Shown here: positions 26,315 to 34,435 of the stretch, piece by piece
How positions within the stretch are numbered: the first letter of the stretch is position 1
Layout: each line of letters opens with the position of its first letter
Source: Pseudomonas putida
GTDB lineage: Bacteria; Pseudomonadota; Gammaproteobacteria; Pseudomonadales; Pseudomonadaceae
Assembly: GCF_001976065.1 (NCBI RefSeq)
Contig: NZ_MNAH01000004.1
Coordinates: 312,519 to 376,518 of the forward strand
Direction: 5' to 3'
Length of the DNA stretch: 64,000 bases
Made by a program: the position numbers and the translations under genes
Notes under the pieces: generated by a model
Database searches by the model: none
The model's input: only the letters and a program-made list of their open reading frames with translations
Told to the model about the DNA's origin: nothing

Positions 26315-27652
26315 TTACTTGAAGGCGTAGGTGTAGTTGAAGATCAGACGGGTCTGGTCCTGGTCGAGGGTGCTGGTGTTGCCACGGTACATGCCGTGAC
26401 GCAACGTCGTACCAAACCCTTTCAATGCACCCGTTTGAATCACGTAATCCACGCGCAGGTCGGTTTCACGCTCGTTCAGGTCTTTGCCCACGCCGTTGGT
26501 GGCCTTGATGTCCTGGCCGTACAAGTAGGCTGCCGAAGCTTTTAAACCGGGCACACCCAACGAGGCGAAGTCGTAGGAGTACTGGCCGTACGAAGTGTTT
26601 TCACCGGCACGGATGAAGCTACCCACAGTGGCATCGGTGAAGGAGTAGAAGCTGGCGCCGCCGGCGCCTTCGTTACGACCGTTACCATCGACGACGTTAC
26701 CCTGGTTCAGGAATACGAAGCCGCCGTCATCGCTGATACGCTGATGGCCAAGCAGGAACGCGCTGCCACCCAGGGAATAGGTGAAGGTGGCGCTCCAGGT
26801 CTGGTTATCCACTTCTCCCGGATTCTTGGCGTAGCCATTGTTGTTATTGAAGCGGTAGCCAGGGTCGCCGTTCTTGCCATCGGAACTGCTGTCGAAATAA
26901 CGAAGATCAGTCTTGAACGACTGGTTGGAGGCGATCGGGTAAACGTGCACCAGGCCGAGGAAATTCTGCTTGTAGTAGTCTTCCAGGTTCGCGTAGTAGT
27001 ACTGCAGCAACAGGTCTTTGGTGACCTTCCAGTCAGCACCGGCGTAGCGGAACTGGTTGCTTTCCTGAGTACCGCCAGCCACGGCCAGGCCGGTGCTGTT
27101 GGAAGAGGCGCGACCGGTCGCGTGCTCCATTTGACCCACGTTGAAGGTCACGTTGTCGATTTCCTTCGAGGTGATGGTGCCACCTTCGAAGGTCTGTGGC
27201 AGCACGCGACTGTCGTTGGCGATCAGGATCGGCATGTTTGGCTGCAGGGCGCCACCGAGGTGGGCCTCGGTCTTCGAGATGCGTGCCTTGACGTTGCCCG
27301 CCAGACGGCTCCACTCATCCGTTGCCGACCCATCGGAATCGCTAGGGCTGAAGGAGTTGTTGTCTGGGTGATGGCCCTTGCCCCCGTCCAGGTGGATACC
27401 GACCAGTGCCTGGGCGTCAAAGCCGAAACCGACAGTGCCTGGGGTATAGCCGGACTGGAAATCGAACTTGAGGCCTTCAGCAGCCTCGCGCTGCCGGTTG
27501 GCAGGCGTTTTGGCGCCTTCACGGTTATCGGCGTCGAAGTAATAGGTTCGCGAACTGACCGAAGCCTTGCTGTCTTCGATGAAACCCGCGGCGCCTGCCT
27601 GCTGCGCCAAAACCCCTACCGCCACGGCCAGGGCCAAGGTGGACTTGTTCAT
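26315..27652 (-). CDS. OprD-family outer-membrane porin (second copy)
   Basis: 445 residues. The first 30 residues (signal peptide plus GFIEDSKA) are almost identical to the neighbouring porin, also at DNA level, while the mature barrel has diverged. OprD motifs LGGALQPNMPILIANDSRVLPQTFEGGTI and LLQYYYANLEDYYKQNFLGLVH are present. Likely a tandem duplicate with altered substrate range. It diverges from tauA across a region with paired inverted repeats. Confidence 0.88.
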   Translation of the reverse strand: MNKSTLALAVAVGVLAQQAGAAGFIEDSKASVSSRTYYFDADNREGAKTPANRQREAAEGLKFDFQSGYTPGTVGFGFDAQALVGIHLDGGKGHHPDNNSFSPSDSDGSATDEWSRLAGNVKARISKTEAHLGGALQPNMPILIANDSRVLPQTFEGGTITSKEIDNVTFNVGQMEHATGRASSNSTGLAVAGGTQESNQFRYAGADWKVTKDLLLQYYYANLEDYYKQNFLGLVHVYPIASNQSFKTDLRYFDSSSDGKNGDPGYRFNNNNGYAKNPGEVDNQTWSATFTYSLGGSAFLLGHQRISDDGGFVFLNQGNVVDGNGRNEGAGGASFYSFTDATVGSFIRAGENTSYGQYSYDFASLGVPGLKASAAYLYGQDIKATNGVGKDLNERETDLRVDYVIQTGALKGFGTTLRHGMYRGNTSTLDQDQTRLIFNYTYAFK

Positions 27653-28016
27653 TGTTTTAGCTCCTCTCGTTTCTAATTCTTGTGTTCCTGGCCCGAAATC
27701 GGATGTTCCGGATCCTAAGATGCGCGATTAGCGCCGCAGCGTGACTCACAAGTCAATCGTAACTTTGTGTGTCTACGACCATAGTCTAATCCCCGTTTTT
27801 TTGGTCCATGCAGGTCATGAGTTCGTCACAAACCTGAAAAGAAAGAACAAATTCTTTTCTCATACCGTTTAGGAATTTAGCTCACCCTGCTCACCCCCCT
27901 CAGGACAGAGCGTCTGCCTCATAAGCTAATTCCTAAATGGTATTTATTAGGCATTTTTTAGATCGATTAGTTTTAGTAGCAATTCCGCCACAAAACTAAT
28001 CGAAAAGGCCCATGCC
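27653..28016. promoter_or_regulatory. Divergent regulatory region, porin versus tauA
   Basis: 364 bases without a gene, AT-rich. It holds two 20-base inverted repeats (27862–27882 and 27924–27943) and must contain both promoters. Confidence 0.6.
27862..27943. promoter_or_regulatory. Pair of inverted 20-base operator-like repeats
   Basis: Left arm (27862–27882) contains ACCGTTTAGGAATTTAGCT; the right arm (27924–27943), read on the minus strand, contains ACCATTTAGGAATTAGCT. Centres are about 61 bases apart. The core TTTAGGAAT is also present upstream of the first porin (26075–26083). The symmetry between two divergent sulfur-related genes suggests a shared activator or repressor site. Confidence 0.6.
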
Positions 28017-29006
28017 ATGACGAACAAGCGCGCACTATCCCGGCCATTTGTTACAGTTTGTGTATCGTTGCTGGTTTCTTTTTCCGCCCATGCGGCGAAT
28101 CTCACAGTGGGTTACCAGACCGGTATCGATCCCAGCAAAGTGCCCCAGGCCGATGGCCTCTACGAAAAAACCATTGGCGAGAAAATCGACTGGCGGCGTT
28201 TCAACAGTGGCCCGGAGGTTGTTACAGCCATTGCTTCGGGAGATGTGCAGATCGGCAACCTCGGCTCCAGCCCCCTGGCCGCCGCTGCCTCGCGCAATCT
28301 GCCAATTGTCGCGTTCCTCGTTTCCGCGCAAATCAACGCCGCCGAAGCCTTGGTGGTGCGCAATGGCAGTGGTATCGAGAAACCGGAAGATCTGATCGGC
28401 AAGACCATCGCCACGCCGTTCGTTTCCACATCCCACTACAGCCTGTTGGGCGCGCTGAAGCACTGGGGCCTGGACGCCTCGAAAGTCAAAGTGGTGAACC
28501 TGCAACCGGCGGAAATCGCCGCCGCGTGGAAGCGTGGAGACATCGACGGCGCGTTCGTCTGGTCGCCAGCCCTGGGGGAAATTCGCAAGACCGGCAGGAC
28601 CTTGACCGATGCCGCGGAGGTCGGCCAATGGGGTGCGCCGACCTTCGAAGTCTGGGTGGCACGCAAGGATTACGCCGAAAAACATCCGGAGGTCGTGGCG
28701 AAATTCGCCAAGGTCACTTTGGACTCATTTGCTGACTATGCGGCGCATAAGGACAGCTGGACCGCCGATTCGGTAGCGGTGCAAAAAATCGCCAAACTGA
28801 CCGGTGCCAACGCTGCGGATGTACCGGAACTGCTGGCTGGGTCCGCGTTCCCGGATGCTCAGGCGCAACAGACCTCCGCCCTTCTGGACGGTGTCACGGC
28901 CAAGGCGATTGGCGAGACGGCGAAGTTCTTGAAGGAGCAAGGGAAGGTAGAAACGGTGCTGCCGGACTATTCGCCGTATGTGAGCGCTAAGTTCGTGCAG
29001 GAGTAA
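28017..29006 (+). CDS. tauA: Taurine-binding periplasmic protein TauA
   Basis: 329 residues with a signal peptide (about 1–26, ending SAHA). Strong TauA features: VGYQTGIDPSKVPQADG, IDWRRFNSGPEVVTAIASGD, QIGNLGSSPLAAAAS, FVSTSHYSLLGALKHWG and WKRGDIDGAFVWSPAL. It should bind taurine and hand it to TauBC. No tauB, tauC or tauD follows: the next gene, argA, is convergent after a short hairpin repeat. It may therefore work with another importer such as SsuBC or a distant TauBC. Confidence 0.92.
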   Translation: MTNKRALSRPFVTVCVSLLVSFSAHAANLTVGYQTGIDPSKVPQADGLYEKTIGEKIDWRRFNSGPEVVTAIASGDVQIGNLGSSPLAAAASRNLPIVAFLVSAQINAAEALVVRNGSGIEKPEDLIGKTIATPFVSTSHYSLLGALKHWGLDASKVKVVNLQPAEIAAAWKRGDIDGAFVWSPALGEIRKTGRTLTDAAEVGQWGAPTFEVWVARKDYAEKHPEVVAKFAKVTLDSFADYAAHKDSWTADSVAVQKIAKLTGANAADVPELLAGSAFPDAQAQQTSALLDGVTAKAIGETAKFLKEQGKVETVLPDYSPYVSAKFVQE

Positions 29007-29028
29007 CGCAACACCCCGGTGATGATCA

Positions 29029-29049
29029 TTCCCACGCACCGCGTGGGAA
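29029..29049. repeat. CCCACGC/GCGTGGG hairpin repeat
   Basis: TTCCCACGC and GCGTGGGAA pair around ACC. The same type of element recurs at 44601–44623. It sits between convergent tauA and argA and may act as a bidirectional terminator or a mobile-repeat footprint. Confidence 0.6.
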
Positions 29050-29070
29050 CGATCCATCCTGAGGCCGGAG

Positions 29071-30369
29071 TTACAGGGCTTTTTCGAAGATCTTCGAATT
29101 GCGCTGATAGTTGTACAGCGACGCCCGTGCCGACGGCAGGCGATCAACGCTACTTGGCACGAAGCCGCGCTCGCGGAACCAGTGTGCCGTACGAGTGGTG
29201 AGGACGAACAAGGTTTTCAAGCCCTGGGCCCGAGCACGGGTTTCAATGCGCTCGAGCAATTCATCACCGCGACCGCCATGACGGTACTCCGGATTCACCG
29301 CCAGGCACGCCAGCTCCCCGGCATCGGAATCGGCGATCTGGTAGAGCGCCGCACAGGCGATGATCATGCCCTCACGTTCAACCACGCTGAACTGCTCGAT
29401 CTCACGCTCGAGCACTTCGCGGGAGCGGCGTACCAGAATGCCCTGCTCTTCCAGCGGGCTGATCAAGTCCAGCAAGCCGCCGACGTCTTCGATGGCCGCT
29501 TCGCGCACCACCTCGAATTGCTCCTGGGCCACCAGCGTGCCGCCACCGTCCCGGGTGAATAGTTCGGTCAGCAGCGCACCGTCTTCGGCGTAGCTGACGA
29601 TATGACTGCGGGCTACGCCACCTCGGCAGGCTTCAGCGGCGGCATCCAGCAGCTCGGCCTGATAGTTGCTGCCCAGGCGCTGCAGATGCGCCGGCACCTG
29701 TTGTGGACGCAGTTCGCGTACCAGCCGGCCGTTTTCATCGATCAGGCCAAGGTCGGCACCAAACAGCAGCAGTTTGTCCGCGCTCAGGTCGATGGCCGCG
29801 CGCGTGGCGACATCTTCACAAGCGAGGTTGAAAATTTCACCGGTCGGCGAGTAGCCCAGCGGCGACAGCAGCACGATGGAGCGCTCATCCAGCAGGCGAT
29901 TGATGCCCTTGCGGTCGACCCGACGCACTTCGCCGGTGTGGTGATAGTCGACGCCTTCAAGCACGCCGATCGGCCGTGCGGTCACCAGGTTGCCGCTGGC
30001 CACCCGCAGGCGCGAGCCCTGCATGGGCGACGAGGCCATGTCCATGGACAGGCGCGCTTCGATGGCGATGCGCAGTTGACCGACCGCATCGATCACGCAC
30101 TCCAGCGTCGCGGCATCGGTGATGCGCATTCCGTGGTGGTAATGCGGGGTCAGGCCGCGAGCCTCGAGGCGTGCTTCGATTTGCGGGCGGGAACCGTGCA
30201 CCAGCACCAGGCGCACGCCCAGGCTGTGCAACAGCACCAGGTCGTGGACGATGTTGCCGAAGTTCGGATGTTCAACGCCATCGCCGGGCAGCATGACGAC
30301 AAAGGTGCAGTCGCGGTGGGCGTTGATGTAGGGCGAAGCGTGACGAAGCCAATTGACGTATTCGGGCAT
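29071..30369 (-). CDS. argA: N-acetylglutamate synthase ArgA
   Basis: 432 residues. N-terminal amino-acid-kinase-like domain (about 1–285; FVVMLPGDGVEHPNFGNIVHDLVLLHSLGVRLVLVHGSRPQI) carries the arginine feedback site in this enzyme class; C-terminal GNAT domain (about 295–432; ELACLAVNPEYRHGGRGDELLERI) binds acetyl-CoA. It catalyses the first step of arginine synthesis. argE lies about 270 bases upstream in the same direction. Confidence 0.95.
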   Translation of the reverse strand: MPEYVNWLRHASPYINAHRDCTFVVMLPGDGVEHPNFGNIVHDLVLLHSLGVRLVLVHGSRPQIEARLEARGLTPHYHHGMRITDAATLECVIDAVGQLRIAIEARLSMDMASSPMQGSRLRVASGNLVTARPIGVLEGVDYHHTGEVRRVDRKGINRLLDERSIVLLSPLGYSPTGEIFNLACEDVATRAAIDLSADKLLLFGADLGLIDENGRLVRELRPQQVPAHLQRLGSNYQAELLDAAAEACRGGVARSHIVSYAEDGALLTELFTRDGGGTLVAQEQFEVVREAAIEDVGGLLDLISPLEEQGILVRRSREVLEREIEQFSVVEREGMIIACAALYQIADSDAGELACLAVNPEYRHGGRGDELLERIETRARAQGLKTLFVLTTRTAHWFRERGFVPSSVDRLPSARASLYNYQRNSKIFEKAL

Positions 30370-30536
30370 GAACCTGGGCCTGTAATAAATAGCAGCCGAA
30401 AAAAGGGCGAAACAGCAAAACGCACAGCGGGCTGATGGTTATCGTCGGAACAGGCTTGGCGACACGCGCGCTCTCCTCATGAATACGGGTTGGAACACCG
30501 GCAATTTATACGGCTTGTCAGCCAAAGCACAGACCC

Positions 30537-30625
30537 TGTGGGAGCGGGCTTGCTCGCGAAGGCGGTGTATCAGTCAAAATTGATGTAGCTGACATGCTGC
30601 CTTCGCGAGCATGCCCGCTCCCACA
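30537..30625. repeat. Inverted pair of REP elements
   Basis: Copies at about 30537–30563 and 30598–30625, between argE and argA. The rest of the 266-base gap (30370–30536) shows no gene and should hold the argA promoter. Confidence 0.87.
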
Positions 30626-30635
30626 TGGATTGCAT

Positions 30636-31787
30636 TCAACTGACGGTCGTCAGGCAGTAATGTTCAATCAGCTGACGTAATAGATGCACCGTAGGCTGCA
30701 AACGTGACATTTCGAGGAATTCCCCCGGTTGGTGGGCGCAAGCGATATCGCCCGGGCCGAGCACCAGTGTTTCGCAGCCAAGGCGCTGAAGATAAGGCGC
30801 TTCGGTGCCGAATGCCACTGCTTCAGCAGCATGCCCGGTAAGCTTTTCGGCGATGCGCACCAGTTCGGCATCTTCGGCCTGCTCGAACGGCGGCACGGCG
30901 GGGAACAGCGGCGCGTAGTCGATCTTCACCTGATGGCGTTCGGCAATTGGCTTGAGCTTCTGCAGGATCTCGGCACGCAGGACCGTGGGATCCATCCCCG
31001 GCAACGGCCGCAGGTCGAATTCGAGTGAACACTGCCCGCAGATGCGATTGGGGTTGTCGCCACCATGGATGCAACCGAAGTTCATGGTCGGCATCGGTAC
31101 GCTGAACTGCGGGTTACGGAATTGGCGCTGCCACAACAATCGCAGGCCGCGCAGTTCGCCAATGGCATCATGCATGGCTTCGAGCGCGCTGTGGCCCAGG
31201 CGCGGGTCTGAGGAGTGGCCGCTCTGCCCGAGGATATCGATGCGTTCCATCATGATGCCCTTGTGCATGCGGATCGGCTTGAGCCCGGTCGGCTCACCGA
31301 TCACTGCCGCACGCCCCAGCGGCCTTCCTGCCTGAGCCAGCGCCCGGGCACCGGACATCGAGCTTTCTTCATCGCAGGTGGCAAGGATCAGCAGTGGCTG
31401 CTTGAACGGTTGGTCGAGCAGCGGCCTGACGGCTTCGATGGCCAGGGCGAAAAAGCCCTTCATGTCGCAACTGCCCAGGCCGACCCAGCGGCCGTCGACT
31501 TCAGTCAGCTTCAATGGATCGGTCTGCCACAGCGCGCCATCGAACGGCACGGTGTCACTGTGACCGGCCAGGACCAGCCCGCCGGGGCCGCTGCCGAAAC
31601 TCGCCAGCAGGTTGAATTTTCCGGGGCTGACTTGCTGGATATCGCAGGCAAAACCCAGGTCGCCGAGCCACGCGGCCAGCAGGTCGATCACCGGGCGGTT
31701 GGATTGATCGAGGTTCGCTTGAGTGCAACTGACGGACGGCGCAGCGATCAGTGCAGCGAACTGATCTTTCATGGACGGCAAAGGCAT
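30636..31787 (-). CDS. argE: Acetylornithine deacetylase ArgE
   Basis: 383 residues from the ATG at 31787 (GGAG ten bases upstream); a TTG at 31799 is the alternative. M20 metallopeptidase motifs: VLAGHSDTVPFDG (metal His/Asp), TCDEESSMSGA (Glu-Glu), an IGEPTGLKP loop and GPGDIACAHQPGEFL. It removes the acetyl group from N-acetylornithine. Pseudomonas also has ArgJ transacetylase, so this may be an auxiliary or salvage enzyme. Confidence 0.9.
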   Translation of the reverse strand: MPLPSMKDQFAALIAAPSVSCTQANLDQSNRPVIDLLAAWLGDLGFACDIQQVSPGKFNLLASFGSGPGGLVLAGHSDTVPFDGALWQTDPLKLTEVDGRWVGLGSCDMKGFFALAIEAVRPLLDQPFKQPLLILATCDEESSMSGARALAQAGRPLGRAAVIGEPTGLKPIRMHKGIMMERIDILGQSGHSSDPRLGHSALEAMHDAIGELRGLRLLWQRQFRNPQFSVPMPTMNFGCIHGGDNPNRICGQCSLEFDLRPLPGMDPTVLRAEILQKLKPIAERHQVKIDYAPLFPAVPPFEQAEDAELVRIAEKLTGHAAEAVAFGTEAPYLQRLGCETLVLGPGDIACAHQPGEFLEMSRLQPTVHLLRQLIEHYCLTTVS

Positions 31788-31943
31788 CGCTGACTCCAAC
31801 TTCCGAATTGAGGACCATCATAGAACCATCTGGCGCCAGGAATAAACCGCCGCGGCGCGGAGGAGCGGTGAGTCCTGTACACTGCACGACCTTGGCAGCC
31901 ACACATTCCCCCGGCTGCGCTCCCGATCCTGGATTTTCCGGCC

Positions 31944-33311
31944 ATGCAGAAAGAAACCGAAATCAAACTCCGCGTCAGCCGCGAAACCCTCGCCGCCCTG
32001 CGCGAGCACCCGTTATTGAAAAAACGCAACAAAAGTGGCTGGGAACGCCGTGAGTTGATGAATCAATACTTCGACACGCCGGAGCGTGACCTGGCCCGGG
32101 CCAAAGTCGCCCTGCGCCTGCGCAAGGATGGCGAAGAAGTGATCCAGACCCTCAAGACCCGTGGCCAAAGTGTCGCCGGCCTGTCCGTACGTAACGAGTA
32201 CGACTGGAACCTGCCCAAGGCCAAGCTCGACCTGAAAAAACTCGACGGTGAGTGCTGGCCAGAAGAACTGGCTGAACTGGACAAGAAAACCCTAAAAGCC
32301 ATCTTCACCACCGACTTCGTCCGCGAGCGCGCAGAAATCGCCTGGGGCCGTGGCAAGACCAAGGTCGTCATCGAGGCGGCACTGGACCTGGGCCATGTTG
32401 TGGTCGGCAAGCAGAAAGAAGAAATCTGCGAACTGGAACTGGAATTGCGCGAAGGCGAACCCGCCGCGCTGTTGGAACTGGCCGCCGAACTGGCCGAGAA
32501 ACTGGCCCTGATGCCATGCGATATCAGCAAGGCCGAACGTGGCTATCGCCTCTACGACGCCCACAGTTATTCGTTGAGCCTGCCGGCGCCGCAGATCAGC
32601 GCCGAAACGCCACTGGACGACGCCTTCGCCGCGCTATGCTGGCACTTGCTGGGCAGCAGCCAGCGCCTGGCCGAGCAGTATCGCTTCAATGGTCACTGGC
32701 GCCTGTTGCTGGACTGGGTCGAGAACCTGGCTGAAATGCGTGCGCTGATCAGCAGCCTCGGCCAGGCTGCGCCGCGTCAATCGACCCACGATCTGCGTGT
32801 TGCACTCGACGCCTTGCTGGAAGACTGGCGCCCGCTGGTCCAGGCCGGCCTGGACGATGAAGACGTGCGCAAAGCCGCGCCGGAACAATTCCTCGAAGAG
32901 CTCGAAGACCCGCGTTGGGGCCTGTTCTCCCTGAACACCTCGCGCTGGTTGCTCGCCCGCACTTGGACCGCCGACCGCAACACCCGCGGCAATCGCCAAG
33001 GTGCCGCGCAATTGGGCAGCTGGCTGCCACGCCTGCTGGGCGAAGAAGCCACTTCGCTGCAATTGCAGCGTTACCAGCAACAGCCGGAAGACCTGGCCGA
33101 GCAATTGCCGCGCATCGAACGCATCCAGGTCTGGCTGCACCACGCGCGCAACGTGCTGGAGATCCCGGAAATGGATCGGCTGTACGGCGAGCTGAACAAG
33201 CTGGCGCAACTGGCAAACGAGCCGATCACCGATGAAACCCTGGATGCGCGCAAGCAACAGGCGATCGCGGTTTATCAGAATCGTGCCTGGAAGATGCTGC
33301 TGCGTCTGTAA
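31944..33311 (+). CDS. CYTH–CHAD domain protein, inorganic triphosphatase (YgiF-like)
   Basis: 455 residues. The CYTH domain (about 1–200) starts with the diagnostic ETEIKL (ExExK) motif and has further charged strands lining the tunnel (ALRLRKDGEEVIQTLKTRG). The CHAD domain (about 220–450) is helical and rich in conserved His/Arg (THDLRVALDAL, WLHHARNVLE). E. coli YgiF hydrolyses inorganic triphosphate and CHAD domains bind polyphosphate, so this should act in (poly)phosphate metabolism. Confidence 0.9.
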   Translation: MQKETEIKLRVSRETLAALREHPLLKKRNKSGWERRELMNQYFDTPERDLARAKVALRLRKDGEEVIQTLKTRGQSVAGLSVRNEYDWNLPKAKLDLKKLDGECWPEELAELDKKTLKAIFTTDFVRERAEIAWGRGKTKVVIEAALDLGHVVVGKQKEEICELELELREGEPAALLELAAELAEKLALMPCDISKAERGYRLYDAHSYSLSLPAPQISAETPLDDAFAALCWHLLGSSQRLAEQYRFNGHWRLLLDWVENLAEMRALISSLGQAAPRQSTHDLRVALDALLEDWRPLVQAGLDDEDVRKAAPEQFLEELEDPRWGLFSLNTSRWLLARTWTADRNTRGNRQGAAQLGSWLPRLLGEEATSLQLQRYQQQPEDLAEQLPRIERIQVWLHHARNVLEIPEMDRLYGELNKLAQLANEPITDETLDARKQQAIAVYQNRAWKMLLRL

Positions 33312-33316
33312 AACCG

Positions 33317-33393
33317 CCATCGCTGGCAAGCCAGCTCCTACAGTGAATTTGTGATCGACTCAAATCCTGTAGGAGCCGGCTTGCTGGCGATGG
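33317..33393. repeat. Inverted pair of REP elements (GCTGGCAAGCCAGC variant)
   Basis: Copies at about 33317–33344 and 33367–33393 with TCGCTGGCAAGCCAGCTCC cores, a second REP subclass distinct from the GCTCGC type. Between convergent CYTH/CHAD and Lrp-type genes. Confidence 0.85.
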
Positions 33394-33417
33394 GGCCCGC
33401 ACACCCACGACAAAATC

Positions 33418-33882
33418 CTAGACCGGCAAACTGGTGGTCGACTTGATCTCCGACAACGCCACGACCGAGTTCACCTCCTGAATCCCCGGCACCAGCGACA
33501 GCTTCTCAAAGAAAAACCGCTCATACGCCTCGATGTCCGCCGCCACGATGCGCAGCATGAAGTCCACTGCCCCCATCAGTACGTAACACTCCAGCACCTC
33601 GGGAAACCCGCGAATCGCCTCGGTGAATTCGGTGAAGTTCGAACGGCCATGGGCGTTGAGCTTTACCTGGGCGAAAATTTGCGTGTTCAGGCCGATTTTC
33701 TTGCGGTCGAGCAAGGTCACCTGGCCACGAATGATCCCCTCCTCCTTCATCCGCTGGATCCGCCGCCAGCAGGGCGACTGCGAAAGCCCCACCTGCTCGG
33801 CAATCTGCGCGCTGGAGAGCGAAGCATCCTCTTGCAGCAAGGCAAGAATCCTGCGGTCGTAGCCGTCCAGTTCGCTGTGCAT
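33418..33882 (-). CDS. Lrp/AsnC-family transcriptional regulator
   Basis: 154 residues. N-terminal helix-turn-helix (LDGYDRRILALLQEDASLSSAQIAEQVGLSQSPCWRRIQRM) and C-terminal RAM ligand-binding domain (AVDFMLRIVAADIEAYERFF). Such regulators respond to amino acids. It diverges from the small hypothetical gene at 34008; its target is not known. Confidence 0.92.
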   Translation of the reverse strand: MHSELDGYDRRILALLQEDASLSSAQIAEQVGLSQSPCWRRIQRMKEEGIIRGQVTLLDRKKIGLNTQIFAQVKLNAHGRSNFTEFTEAIRGFPEVLECYVLMGAVDFMLRIVAADIEAYERFFFEKLSLVPGIQEVNSVVALSEIKSTTSLPV

Positions 33883-34007
33883 AAAAAAACCCTCAACTGA
33901 TAATTCTGTGAATTATACGATTCGCCAAAGCCGCGAAACGGCCAATCATAGATAAGAAATACCCGCCGGCGAATGTAAAAATTTCTCCAATGAACTGGAG
34001 ACCGAGC

Positions 34008-34346
34008 ATGCCGTACCTGGAAGCCGTAACGACCTCACCCACCCGCTTTGATGCCTGGAATGCCGACAACGCCCACTGTCGCGTTCACTACCAACTGCTG
34101 GCCGAAGCAGAACCGGATCTGCTGTGCCGCGCGCTCAACCTGTTCGCCTTGCAGTTTCTGACACCCGAACAGGTGAACGTGCAGCGCCAGCAAGACTTGC
34201 TGGCGATCGATGTCGTCATCGACGGATTGAGCTGGCATCGCGCCCAAGTGATTGCGGAAAAACTTCGAAACTTGATCAGCATGTGCTCCGTCGACCTGCA
34301 AGCCGCTGATTCGGCATGGGTTGAAGCGGCTCAGGCCGCTGGCTGA
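34008..34346 (+). CDS. Hypothetical protein, 112 residues
   Basis: Starts at the ATG at 34008, with GGAG nine bases upstream. Soluble, with no membrane segment or recognisable motif apart from an alternating hydrophobic pattern suggestive of an alpha/beta ACT-like fold (LFALQFLTPEQVNVQRQQDLLAIDVVIDG). Its position opposite an Lrp-type regulator makes it a possible target; this is inference. Confidence 0.65.
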   Translation: MPYLEAVTTSPTRFDAWNADNAHCRVHYQLLAEAEPDLLCRALNLFALQFLTPEQVNVQRQQDLLAIDVVIDGLSWHRAQVIAEKLRNLISMCSVDLQAADSAWVEAAQAAG

Positions 34347-34435
34347 CAAGACCCGATACGGCTTCGTCGGGTAGTGGCCCAACGGCTTGCAGGGTCACGA
34401 CTATCCTTTGCGCACTGTCGTTCAAAGGAGCCCGC

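Noticed and set aside
29007..29070. Chromosomal inversion breakpoint between tauA and argA
   Set aside because: I considered an inversion about the replication origin, but the spu and argA blocks keep the relative order I recall from P. putida, so an insertion of the sulfur block is simpler; neither can be tested from one window.
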